5,444 bases of DNA from an uncultured bacterium (lineage in GTDB: Bacteria > Planctomycetota > Phycisphaerae > Phycisphaerales > SM1A02). Every line of letters begins with the position of its first letter. The first letter of the stretch is position 1. Under the pieces are notes generated by a model. It saw only the letters and a program-made list of their open reading frames with translations, had not been told where the DNA came from and did not search any database. Shown one piece after another: positions 1-5,444 of the stretch. The stretch covers positions 1 to 5,444 of the forward strand of contig CAIWNO010000355.1 of the NCBI GenBank assembly GCA_903914045.1. Direction: 5' to 3'. The position numbers and the translations under genes are program-made.

Positions 1-60
1 AGTACTGCGGCGAGTACTGCGGCAAGCGCGACCACAAATTCCGCGGCAAGCGCGGCTGTA
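1..60 (+). repeat. 12-bp-periodic Ser/Thr/Ala-coding repeat
   Basis: Five consecutive 12-base units start at 1, 13, 25, 37 and 49. Units 1 and 2 (AGTACTGCGGCG and AGTACTGCGGCA) differ only in the last base, and units 3 to 5 are degenerate. They encode STAA-STAA-SATT-NSAA-SAAV. The period is a multiple of three, so copy-number change would keep the frame. It probably forms a flexible linker just before the repeat-helix domain; its left extent is unknown because the window begins inside it. Confidence 0.7.
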
Positions 61-1035
61 ACGGCGCTTGTTGTGCGCGCCTTTGCGCAGCGTGGGCTTA
101 GCATTCAAGGAGATGCCGCGCTTGATCGCGCCGCCACGCGGCTTGTGGATTTGGTCATGCGTAAAAATGGTTTTGAACCCGACTCCAGCGGCGGCATGGC
201 AACCTATGTCGCGTCGTGCACCGCAATGGGTTTGGCGGCGCTACAAGAAGCGAAATATGAAAAGACATTGGCGGCCGCGTTGGCGTGGATTCGTGAAAGC
301 CAATGGGACGAAAGTGAAGGCATTGCGCCAACGCAAGATTGGTATGGCGGCGCGGGCTATGGCAGTAAGGGTCGACCCGATTTAAGCAACACTCAACTTA
401 TGCTTGACGCGCTGCATGAATCAAACGCCACGGCGAAAGATGCGTCGGTTGAGCGCGCCGTGATTTTCTTGACGCGCTGCCAAAATTTAAAATCAACCAA
501 CAGCGCGGCGTGGGCGCAAGCTGGCGCCAATGACGGCGGCATGGTGTACACGCCCGCCAATGACGGCGAAAGTTTTGCCAGCGAATTGGCGGGCGAAGGA
601 CGCTCCGGCGAAAAGATGTCGGCTGGAACGCGCGCGTTGCGTAGTTACGGCAGCATGACCTACGCCGCCTACAAAAGCATGTTGTTTGCCGGACTTTCTA
701 AGAATGATCCTCGCGTGCAAGCCGCGCAGAAATGGATTGAAAACAATTTCACATTCAGCGAAAATCCAGGCTTGGGTCAGCAAGGGTATTACTACTACAT
801 TCATGCCGCCGCGCGCGCTATGTTGGCTTGCGGCAATGATGCGTTGACGGACACTGCGGGCACAAAACATAATTGGCGCGAAGAGTTGATCGACTCAATC
901 ATTGTGCGTCAGCGTGCCAATGGCTCTTGGCAAAATCCGGAGGAACGATGGATGGAGGCTGAACCAGATCTTGCGACTGTGTTTGCCGTGCTCGCACTTG
1001 AAGAGGCCATCAAGCCCGTGCGTGTTTCGCAATAG
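1..1035 (+). CDS. Prenyltransferase/squalene-oxidase-repeat protein, 5' partial
   Basis: The frame is open from base 1 to the TAG at 1033-1035, giving 344 visible residues. A GTG at 73 could be read as a start, but the residues just before it (AVTALVVRAF) look like the helix that opens this fold, so the true start is probably left of the window. The protein resembles the alpha/alpha-barrel repeat proteins common in planctomycetes, related to squalene-hopene cyclase. Visible signs, counted from base 1, are repeat helices followed by Q/G/W turns (AWIRESQW near 95-102, RCQN near 159-162), the SYGSMTYAAYKSM stretch near 215-227, a YYYYIHAAARAM helix near 263-274, and a QW-like turn QRANGSW near 304-310 followed by RWMEAEPDLAT. 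The DXDD acid motif of true squalene-hopene cyclases is not seen, so enzymatic activity cannot be claimed; the substrate is unknown. It ends shortly after LALEEA, a normal family end. It faces ctaA tail to tail and is probably not functionally linked to it. Confidence 0.85.
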   Translation, partial: STAASTAASATTNSAASAAVTALVVRAFAQRGLSIQGDAALDRAATRLVDLVMRKNGFEPDSSGGMATYVASCTAMGLAALQEAKYEKTLAAALAWIRESQWDESEGIAPTQDWYGGAGYGSKGRPDLSNTQLMLDALHESNATAKDASVERAVIFLTRCQNLKSTNSAAWAQAGANDGGMVYTPANDGESFASELAGEGRSGEKMSAGTRALRSYGSMTYAAYKSMLFAGLSKNDPRVQAAQKWIENNFTFSENPGLGQQGYYYYIHAAARAMLACGNDALTDTAGTKHNWREELIDSIIVRQRANGSWQNPEERWMEAEPDLATVFAVLALEEAIKPVRVSQ

Positions 1036-1098
1036 GCGCGCGCAAAAATTCCGCGCGTGTTGGTGAAACTACAAATGCGCGCAGTCATGTGCGCGGCA
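1036..1098. terminator. GC hairpins between convergent genes, weak terminator candidate
   Basis: Two short inverted repeats lie in the gap downstream of both convergent genes. The first pairs CGCGCG at 1037-1042 with CGCGCG at 1052-1057 around an A/T-rich loop. The second pairs CGCGCA at 1078-1083 with TGCGCG at 1090-1095 around a six-base loop. Neither has a clean T-tract on the plus side; reading on the minus strand, the second is followed by a modestly T-rich stretch (CATTTGTAGTTT), so it might serve ctaA. Location supports a terminator role, but the missing U-tract and the GCGC-rich background keep confidence low. Confidence 0.3.
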
Positions 1099-1104
1099 TC
1101 GAGC

Positions 1105-1134
1105 CCCGTGATTGAAACACCCGTGATTGAAACA
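1105..1134. repeat. Perfect 15-bp tandem duplication
   Basis: CCCGTGATTGAAACA occurs at 1105-1119 and again, identically and without a gap, at 1120-1134. It lies in the convergent intergenic gap, between the stop of the squalene-cyclase-like gene and the stop of ctaA. Read in the frame of the upstream gene beyond its TAG, it spells PVIET twice. A recent slippage duplication is the simplest explanation. The GATTGAAAC string recalls ends of some CRISPR repeats, but there is no spacer. Confidence 0.85.
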
Positions 1135-1150
1135 ATAGAAGCGCGATGAT

Positions 1151-2641
1151 TTAGGCCACAGATCCGCGAATTATTTGTTGATCCATGGGCGCGTCAACAG
1201 CCACAAGCCGCCGCGCCCACGCCGCGCCTTGAATAGACGCCGCAAACAACAACGCGCCAGTGGCTTGATGCGCCGAGGTGAACATGAGTTCCCACACAGG
1301 AATGGCGGCGTCCTTGCGCACAAGCACCGCGACGTACGCCAGTAGGCCAAGCAATACTTGCGCTATTAAAATAGTGATGAGGATCGTGGCGCATGTGCCC
1401 AGCAATTTCAGCGCCGGTGTTTCACGCGCCGCCGCTGACATGCGGCTGGCGGCCAGCAACACCGCCAACGCCGCGACAATTGAAAACCCAATGTGTCCAT
1501 GCATAGCCCACGTTGGGTGGTACGCGGGCAACCCATCATGCGGCGGCACTTGCAAATGTCGATAGCTGGCGCCAAGAAAAAGTTGCACCAGCAATACACA
1601 CGGCGCGATCAGGGTGAGAGCGCGCACGCTTGATGCGCCGGCAAAATTGAGAAGCGCGGCGGTGGATTTCCATTTCATTGTGAGCAGCGCCGCAAGCAAC
1701 GCCATGGTTGCAAAAACAATTTGTCCAAAGATTCCGTGGGCAATGGCGATCAATGTGCTGGGAGAAAGTTGCGCGGCCTCTTGACTGAGCGTGAGCGTGC
1801 CGGTGACGCGCAGTCCGCCCATCAAGCCTTGCACGCACACCATGAACAACGCGAAGCATGCAAGCGCGCGCACCCACGTGCGGCGGTCCTCGCGAAAAAC
1901 TACAAGCACCATGGTGAATGTGGTCACGCCCACCAACATTCCAAACAAGCGATGCGCGTGCTCGTAATACACGCCGCCTTTCATTTCGCTCACTGGATAC
2001 AGCAACATGTTGTGGCCAAATGAATTGGGCCAATCAGGCACGGCAAGGCCGGCTTCCAAACCCGTGACAAGTCCGCCAGTGATCAGCAACAAGAAAATAG
2101 TTGCGGCTGCCACCATGGCGAACAACGCCGCGGGCGCTGGCCACGACCACTGCGATGTTGTTGCCGCGCCAGCATTGGTGAAAATTCGCGGGGCAAGCCA
2201 CGCACCAAACAGAGCCAGGACTCCGCTGCCAACAAGCATGCCCACGCACCAGATGGCGCCTTGAATAATCATGGCGGTGTCGCTGCTGCCGCCGCCAACC
2301 AGCGCGCCCACCACCAGCAAGTTCACAAATCCAGAAACACATCCAACGCCAAGTGGCGAAGCTTGATCGCACATTGCGCGCGCCGCCACAAAGCCCGCGA
2401 CTATGGGGCACGCCAATGTCAGCGCAAAGAGCGCGTCGCCAAGAAGTTGTCCCGGTCCAATCATGGCCACATACGCCAGCGCCCATTGCGCGGCGGTGGT
2501 GGCAAATCCAAGCGCCAATGTGTGCGAGCGCAAGGCGCGGATAATCAGCGCCAACACCACTAGTCCCGCAACTCCAATGCCAAATGCAATGGCAAGCGCG
2601 GTGGGGTTTGATGCCGTGGATGCGAGCATGATTGAGTTCAT
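1151..2641 (-). CDS. ctaA: Heme A synthase (CtaA/COX15) with extra N-terminal membrane domain
   Basis: This integral membrane enzyme oxidises the C8 methyl of heme O to a formyl group, giving heme A for aa3-type oxidases. From the ATG at 2641 it has 496 residues and about 13 membrane helices. The C-terminal eight (about 167-476) form the CtaA fold: GGLVTG then GLAVPDWP near 189-204, the EXXHR motif as EHAHR (E227, H230), a helix-IV-type histidine H302 (IAHGIFGQ), H381 or H383 (AMHGHIGF), and H458 (SAHQATGA). These match the heme-ligand and catalytic positions of the family. The loop cysteine pair of Bacillus CtaA is not seen. About five additional hydrophobic segments (about 15-37, 42-62, 68-89, 97-117, 124-151) precede the domain; usual CtaA proteins of 300-350 residues lack these. 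The frame is open up to 2857, but starting there would overlap ctaB; ATGs at 2692 and 2629 are alternatives. No clear Shine-Dalgarno precedes 2641. It is divergent from ctaB. Confidence 0.92.
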   Translation of the reverse strand: MNSIMLASTASNPTALAIAFGIGVAGLVVLALIIRALRSHTLALGFATTAAQWALAYVAMIGPGQLLGDALFALTLACPIVAGFVAARAMCDQASPLGVGCVSGFVNLLVVGALVGGGSSDTAMIIQGAIWCVGMLVGSGVLALFGAWLAPRIFTNAGAATTSQWSWPAPAALFAMVAAATIFLLLITGGLVTGLEAGLAVPDWPNSFGHNMLLYPVSEMKGGVYYEHAHRLFGMLVGVTTFTMVLVVFREDRRTWVRALACFALFMVCVQGLMGGLRVTGTLTLSQEAAQLSPSTLIAIAHGIFGQIVFATMALLAALLTMKWKSTAALLNFAGASSVRALTLIAPCVLLVQLFLGASYRHLQVPPHDGLPAYHPTWAMHGHIGFSIVAALAVLLAASRMSAAARETPALKLLGTCATILITILIAQVLLGLLAYVAVLVRKDAAIPVWELMFTSAHQATGALLFAASIQGAAWARRLVAVDAPMDQQIIRGSVA

Positions 2642-2690
2642 GAAGGCATCTATAGTAGACACCCTAGACACGCACGGGCGAGAGTGCACC
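2642..2690. promoter_or_regulatory. Divergent ctaA/ctaB promoter region with overlapping -10-like elements
   Basis: Only 49 bases separate the chosen starts of the two divergent heme A biosynthesis genes. Within it, CTATAGTAG (2650-2658) offers TATAGT on the plus strand (2651-2656) and TACTAT on the minus strand (2657-2652), each one or two changes from a TATAAT box. No convincing -35 hexamer is found at 17 bases on either side. The plus transcript would have a leader of roughly 28 bases containing GAGAG (2680-2684), a plausible ribosome site six bases before the ctaB ATG. The minus transcript would start almost at the ctaA ATG, so it could be leaderless. The position is strong; the exact boxes are inference. 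Confidence 0.4.
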
Positions 2691-3884
2691 ATGAAATTAA
2701 TCAATGCAAATTCTGAATTGGACAACGCACCCGTGGCCATTGCCCCGCCAGGAAATTTTGCGTCCGATTGGAGCACGCTGATTAAAGCGCGTCTCAGTTT
2801 GCTGGTACTGGCCACCACGGCCGCGGGATTTGTGATTGCGGAACCCAACGCCATCAACTGGCCGCGCTTTGCGTGGACATTGCTGGGAACTTTTCTTGCG
2901 GCCGCAAGCGCCGCCGCGCTGAATCAATCCATTGAGGTGCGCCGCGACGCGCTGATGCATCGCACTTCACGCCGGCCCATTCCCGCGGGGCGCGTGCCGC
3001 TGGTCATGGCGGTGATTGTGGGCGTTGGCTTGGGATATCTTGGGTGCTTTGTGTTGGCCACGCAAGTGAATTTAATTTCAAGCGCGCTGGCTGGGCTCAC
3101 CATTTTTTTATATGTGGCGGTGTATACGCCCATGAAATGGATGAGCTCACTCAACACGCTCGTGGGCGCGGTTGTTGGCGGCATTCCGCCCATGATTGGA
3201 TGGGTTGCGGCCACGGGAGATGTGCAGCGCGGCGCGTGGATTTTGGGGGCGATTTTATTTGTCTGGCAGCTGCCGCACTTCTTCGCGCTGGCGTGGATGC
3301 ATCGCGCGGATTATCAACGCGGCGGATTTCAAATGCTTTCAGCGATTCCCGGCTCGGAACATTTGGCGGCGCAAACAAGTTTATTGAGCGCGTTGACATT
3401 GGTTCCGCTTGGATTAATGGCCACATCGCTTGGACTTGCTGGCATGACCAGCGCGTTTGTTTCGGGCTTGGCAGGCCTTGGGTTCTCGTATTACGCGTTT
3501 GTTTTTCTGCGACGCGTGGACAACGCGTCGGCGCGCAAAATGTTTTTCGCTTCGCTGCTGTATTTACCAGTTGTGCTTGGAACCATGGTGATGGATCGCG
3601 GATCAATCGCGATTGACGCGGCGTTGCGCGGCGGCAGAGATGTGATCATTGATCTGCCCGCAAGTGCGGCGCCCCAAATGCAAAAAAGAATCTCCGCGCC
3701 GCAGACCACGCAGCTGGCACCAACCACAACACAAGAAATTCCAAAAATTAAAACATTGGCGACGCCCACCACCACTTCGCCGATATCGCCGACATCAACA
3801 TCGTCAACATCGTCGACATCGCCAACCGCAACTTCGCTGACATCGCCGATCTCAACATCGCCGACATCGCCAACCAAACCATGA
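2691..3884 (+). CDS. ctaB: Protoheme IX farnesyltransferase (heme O synthase) with Thr/Ser/Pro tail
   Basis: CtaB is a UbiA-superfamily membrane prenyltransferase that adds a farnesyl group to heme B, making heme O, the substrate of CtaA. The 397-residue product shows the first prenyl-diphosphate motif as N78-xxx-E82-xxx-D86 followed by MHRTSRRPIPAGRV (89-102). Glu instead of the usual first Asp is also the form in mitochondrial COX10 (NQ..E...D). Next come YVAVYTPMKW (141-150), GGIPPMIGW (163-171), and the second motif WQLPHFFALAWMHRADYQRGG (192-212, split here by key residues W192, H196, D207). About nine membrane helices end near 301, where the family normally stops (LGTMVMDRG). A further 94 or so residues rich in Thr, Ser and Pro follow. 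The ATG at 2691 is preceded by GAGAG and gives a normal N-terminus; an in-frame ATG at 2640 would overlap ctaA. The stop overlaps the next start as ATGA. Confidence 0.95.
   Translation: MKLINANSELDNAPVAIAPPGNFASDWSTLIKARLSLLVLATTAAGFVIAEPNAINWPRFAWTLLGTFLAAASAAALNQSIEVRRDALMHRTSRRPIPAGRVPLVMAVIVGVGLGYLGCFVLATQVNLISSALAGLTIFLYVAVYTPMKWMSSLNTLVGAVVGGIPPMIGWVAATGDVQRGAWILGAILFVWQLPHFFALAWMHRADYQRGGFQMLSAIPGSEHLAAQTSLLSALTLVPLGLMATSLGLAGMTSAFVSGLAGLGFSYYAFVFLRRVDNASARKMFFASLLYLPVVLGTMVMDRGSIAIDAALRGGRDVIIDLPASAAPQMQKRISAPQTTQLAPTTTQEIPKIKTLATPTTTSPISPTSTSSTSSTSPTATSLTSPISTSPTSPTKP
3774..3876 (+). repeat. 9-bp-periodic Thr-Ser-Pro coding repeat at the 3' end of ctaB
   Basis: The last part of ctaB consists of variants of a nine-base unit such as ACATCGCCG or ACATCGTCA, with occasional six-base units, encoding repeated TSP, ISP, TSS and TS. 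It covers ctaB residues about 362-395 and stops just before the overlapping start codon of the DUF3179 gene. All changes visible are in multiples of three, which is what selection for an open frame would leave. The tail lies after the last membrane helix and is probably disordered. Confidence 0.8.
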
Positions 3885-5152
3885 GCGAGAACTCCCCCGC
3901 CATTCGTCCCTCGCTCACATTTCGCTCTGGCGGTTGGGTGATTGCGTTGGCGTTCGTGTTGGTGCTTCTTATTCTTGCGTGGGCTTTCGCTGGCATTTTC
4001 ACGGGCCACCATCCCAAAGGCGACGGCCAATCCGTGGACACCTATGGATTTGATTTATCCAACTTGCAGACCAACGGCGGCGCGTTTGTGGCCAGCGGAA
4101 ATCCGCGCGACTTTTTGCGCTCACTTGATCAACCCAAAGTTCTGCCTGGCCACGAAATGCTGGCGTACAACGCAAAGTTGCGCTCTAAATATGTCGTGAC
4201 CGCGGACCGCGTGATTGGCGTGGAAATCAACGGCAAGTCGCGCGCGTATCCATTGAATGTCATGAATGTGCACGAAGTTGTGAATGATGAATTGGCGGGT
4301 GTGCCGATTGCGATCACATTTAGTCCCTTGTGCGATAGCGCGATTGTTTTTGATAGACGCGTGAATGGCCGCACGCTGCAATTTGGCGTGAGCGGATTGT
4401 TGCTTGATTCAAACCTAGTGATGTATGACAAGCAAGCAGAAGTTGCGGCGCAGACAAGCATGGATTCCCAAGACGCAAAGCCAGCAACGCAAGTCGGCAT
4501 GAATGCGGATCAGGCGCAACCCGTTGCGGCCACATCCGCTTCAAGCTTGTGGAGTCAAATGGCGGGCAAGGCCATCGCCGGGCCCGCGCTTGCGAGCGAA
4601 CTTGCGCAAATTCCAAATGTGAATGTGTGCACTTGGAAACATTGGCTGGCCACGCATCCAACCACGGAAGTCATTCTGCCCGATCCACAAGATGAGCAGC
4701 GCATGAAAAGTTTTTCATACAGCCGCTACTTGCTCAGCCCGCGCATTGATTTTCCAATTGGTCGCAAGGCGCTTGTGAACGCGTTGCCCAACCCATCTTC
4801 AAACAATGAATCAAGCGATGCGGCGAATCATTCTGCGCAAAGCCAAGTCAAAAGTCAGTTGGAAATCAATGCGGAAATGCCCGCGAACACTACGGCGCAA
4901 ATGCCAGCGAAAATGCCTGTGATTGCAATAACCGCTGGTGGTGAAACCCGCGTGGTCACGCTGCGAGAGGCTGCCGACCGTGGCGCCGACGCGCCGTGGA
5001 ATTTTGTGGTGGGCGGCGTGCCCATTGTTGTGGTGTCGCAAAAAGATCCGGCGTCCGTGTTGGTGGGATCAAGCGACGCAACGCCCATTCAAGTAACACC
5101 GTGTCTTTGGTTTGTGTGGCAAGCGTTCCACGCGCCCGCTGCGCCACATTAA
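3881..5152 (+). CDS. Membrane-anchored DUF3179 protein with two low-complexity insertions
   Basis: The function of DUF3179 is not known. The 423-residue product has one N-terminal membrane helix (about 18-41) after a short polar segment, so the bulk probably lies on the extracytoplasmic side. Family hallmarks are VIGVEINGKSRAYPLNVMNV (111-130), HEVVND (131-136), SPLCDSAIVFDR (148-159, with Cys151), FGVSGLLLDSNLVMYDK (168-184), SSLWSQMAGKAIAGP (221-235), TWKHWLATHP (251-260), and a C-terminal WFVWQAFHAP (410-419). The normally continuous MYD...SLW core is split by about 35 residues (186-220), and a second Ala/Ser/Asn/Met/Pro-rich linker sits at about 297-347. Cys151 and His131 are candidates for metal or redox chemistry, which is inference only. 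The start overlaps the ctaB stop as ATGA with no clear ribosome site, so translation is probably coupled to CtaB; this suggests, but does not prove, a role in oxidase or heme biogenesis. Confidence 0.9.
   Translation: MSENSPAIRPSLTFRSGGWVIALAFVLVLLILAWAFAGIFTGHHPKGDGQSVDTYGFDLSNLQTNGGAFVASGNPRDFLRSLDQPKVLPGHEMLAYNAKLRSKYVVTADRVIGVEINGKSRAYPLNVMNVHEVVNDELAGVPIAITFSPLCDSAIVFDRRVNGRTLQFGVSGLLLDSNLVMYDKQAEVAAQTSMDSQDAKPATQVGMNADQAQPVAATSASSLWSQMAGKAIAGPALASELAQIPNVNVCTWKHWLATHPTTEVILPDPQDEQRMKSFSYSRYLLSPRIDFPIGRKALVNALPNPSSNNESSDAANHSAQSQVKSQLEINAEMPANTTAQMPAKMPVIAITAGGETRVVTLREAADRGADAPWNFVVGGVPIVVVSQKDPASVLVGSSDATPIQVTPCLWFVWQAFHAPAAPH
4436..4540 (+). other. Low-complexity insertion inside DUF3179 core
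   Basis: These 35 codons (residues 186-220) are rich in Ala, Gln, Ser, Thr, Met and Asp. They separate MYDKQ from SSLWSQ, which in typical family members are joined by only a few residues. The frame is kept and coding continues normally on both sides. The boundaries are approximate because they are judged from recalled family pattern rather than from an alignment. Confidence 0.6.
4769..4921 (+). other. Second low-complexity linker in the DUF3179 protein
   Basis: About 51 codons (residues 297-347) rich in Asn, Ser, Ala, Gln, Met and Pro lie between RIDFPIG and the VIAITAGGETRVVTL strand region. The end shows a degenerate repeat of Met-Pro-Ala (AEMPAN, AQMPAK). The stretch replaces what is usually a short linker in this family. 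It is probably disordered. Boundaries are approximate. Confidence 0.5.
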
Positions 5153-5444
5153 GTTCTCATGCCAAGCCACAGCGTGAAATAAAGCACCAGCCAAATTGCG
5201 CCAAGCAGGTGCCAATACATTTCGCAGTAGACAATGCCTTCTGGGTGCTCATTCAACTCCGCGCCGCGCGCGGTCTAGCGCCACACGCGAATCAACGGAA
5301 CACATCCGGCCAGCACATGCAGTGCGTGCAGACCCGTGAGAATATAAAAACTCCACGCATACAGTGAATCGCCAAAGTGAATATTTTGCCTCCACAGCGT
5401 GACCCACGCGAATGTTTGCAGCGCAAGAAACACGCAGGCCAACA
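5149..5444 (-). CDS. ctaE: Heme-copper oxidase subunit III, C-terminal part, with in-frame TAG
   Basis: The minus strand from 5442 to 5149 encodes 55 residues, a TAG (5277-5275), 41 more residues and TAA (5151-5149). Before the TAG, SFYILTGLHALHVLAG is the typical subunit III helix with conserved histidines. After it, an HPEGIVYCEMYWHLLGAIW segment is the typical final helix with its YWH motif, ending WLGMRT. Both halves are in the same frame, so this is one ancestral gene. Subunit III is a membrane subunit of the terminal oxidase that stabilises the catalytic core. The start lies beyond the right edge. The TAG falls in the polar loop between the last two helices. It may be a sequencing error, a recent nonsense mutation, or a read-through codon; without the TAG the gene would be normal. 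It ends in a 4-bp TTAA overlap with the convergent DUF3179 gene. The symbol follows the cta naming and could equally be coxC. Confidence 0.85.

Noticed and set aside
73..1035. GTG at 73 as the start of the squalene-cyclase-like gene
   Set aside because: The frame is open to base 1 and the residues just upstream (AVTALVV) look like part of the domain, so the gene is better called 5' partial.
1..1035. Functional squalene-hopene cyclase
   Set aside because: The DXDD catalytic motif is not visible and the visible protein is far shorter than the 600-plus residues of true cyclases.
1105..1134. CRISPR-like repeat end (GATTGAAAC) twice
   Set aside because: The copies are directly adjacent at 15 bp with no spacer, only two occur, and no cas gene is nearby.
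1536..2563. Several long open frames overlapping ctaA on both strands
   Set aside because: They are Arg/His/Cys-rich translations typical of shadow frames of GC-rich coding DNA, and the ctaA frame alone shows conserved motifs.
2403..2690. Upstream extension of the ctaB frame, or an N-terminal extension of CtaB
   Set aside because: It is antisense to conserved ctaA coding sequence, the peptide is not protein-like, and ATG 2691 with GAGAG upstream gives a normal CtaB N-terminus.
2642..2857. N-terminal extension of ctaA up to 2857
   Set aside because: It is antisense to the ctaB start and encodes no recognisable segment; the hydrophobic N-terminal domain begins only after 2629.
3491..4030. Minus-strand open frame with Gly-Asp-Val repeats
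   Set aside because: It is the antisense shadow of the TSP repeat and of the ctaB and DUF3179 genes, with no homology signal of its own.
4996..5367. Plus-strand open frame running past the DUF3179 stop
   Set aside because: It overlaps DUF3179 and the subunit III gene in other frames; conserved oxidase motifs on the minus strand explain the region.

Overview
This 5.4 kb window looks like a chromosomal cytochrome-oxidase biogenesis locus from a moderately GC-rich bacterium, most likely a planctomycete (possibly a Phycisphaerae-like lineage). That placement is inferred from the family of the first gene, the Glu-containing (COX10-like) prenyltransferase motif in CtaB, the CtaA carrying an extra membrane domain, and the DUF3179 protein. 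No marker gene is present to settle taxonomy.

Layout: (1) 1-1035 (+) is the 3' part of a squalene-cyclase-like repeat protein whose start lies left of the window; its first 60 bases form a 12-bp-periodic Ser/Thr/Ala repeat. (2) 1036-1150 is a short convergent intergenic gap with GC hairpins and a perfect 15-bp tandem duplication. (3) 1151-2641 (-) is a heme A synthase (CtaA/COX15) with about five extra N-terminal membrane helices. (4) 2642-2690 is a short divergent promoter region. (5) 2691-3884 (+) is protoheme IX farnesyltransferase (CtaB/COX10) with a long Thr/Ser/Pro repeat tail. (6) 3881-5152 (+) overlaps ctaB by ATGA and encodes a membrane-anchored DUF3179 protein with two low-complexity insertions. 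(7) 5149-5444 (-) is the C-terminal part of heme-copper oxidase subunit III. It converges on the DUF3179 gene with a 4-bp TTAA overlap and is interrupted by an in-frame TAG.

Functionally, CtaB converts heme B to heme O, CtaA converts heme O to heme A, and subunit III belongs to the aa3-type terminal oxidase that uses heme A. The DUF3179 protein is translationally coupled to CtaB, which makes it a candidate unknown partner in oxidase assembly or respiration.

Points that stand out: the in-frame amber codon inside a conserved COX III coding region; an open 37-codon extension after the only other in-frame TAG in the window; the extra membrane domain on CtaA; simple-sequence insertions or tails in three of the four plus-strand/minus-strand genes that are complete or nearly so; and the ctaB-DUF3179 coupling. 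The locus is otherwise ordinary housekeeping, and I see no defence system, mobile element, RNA gene or CRISPR array.
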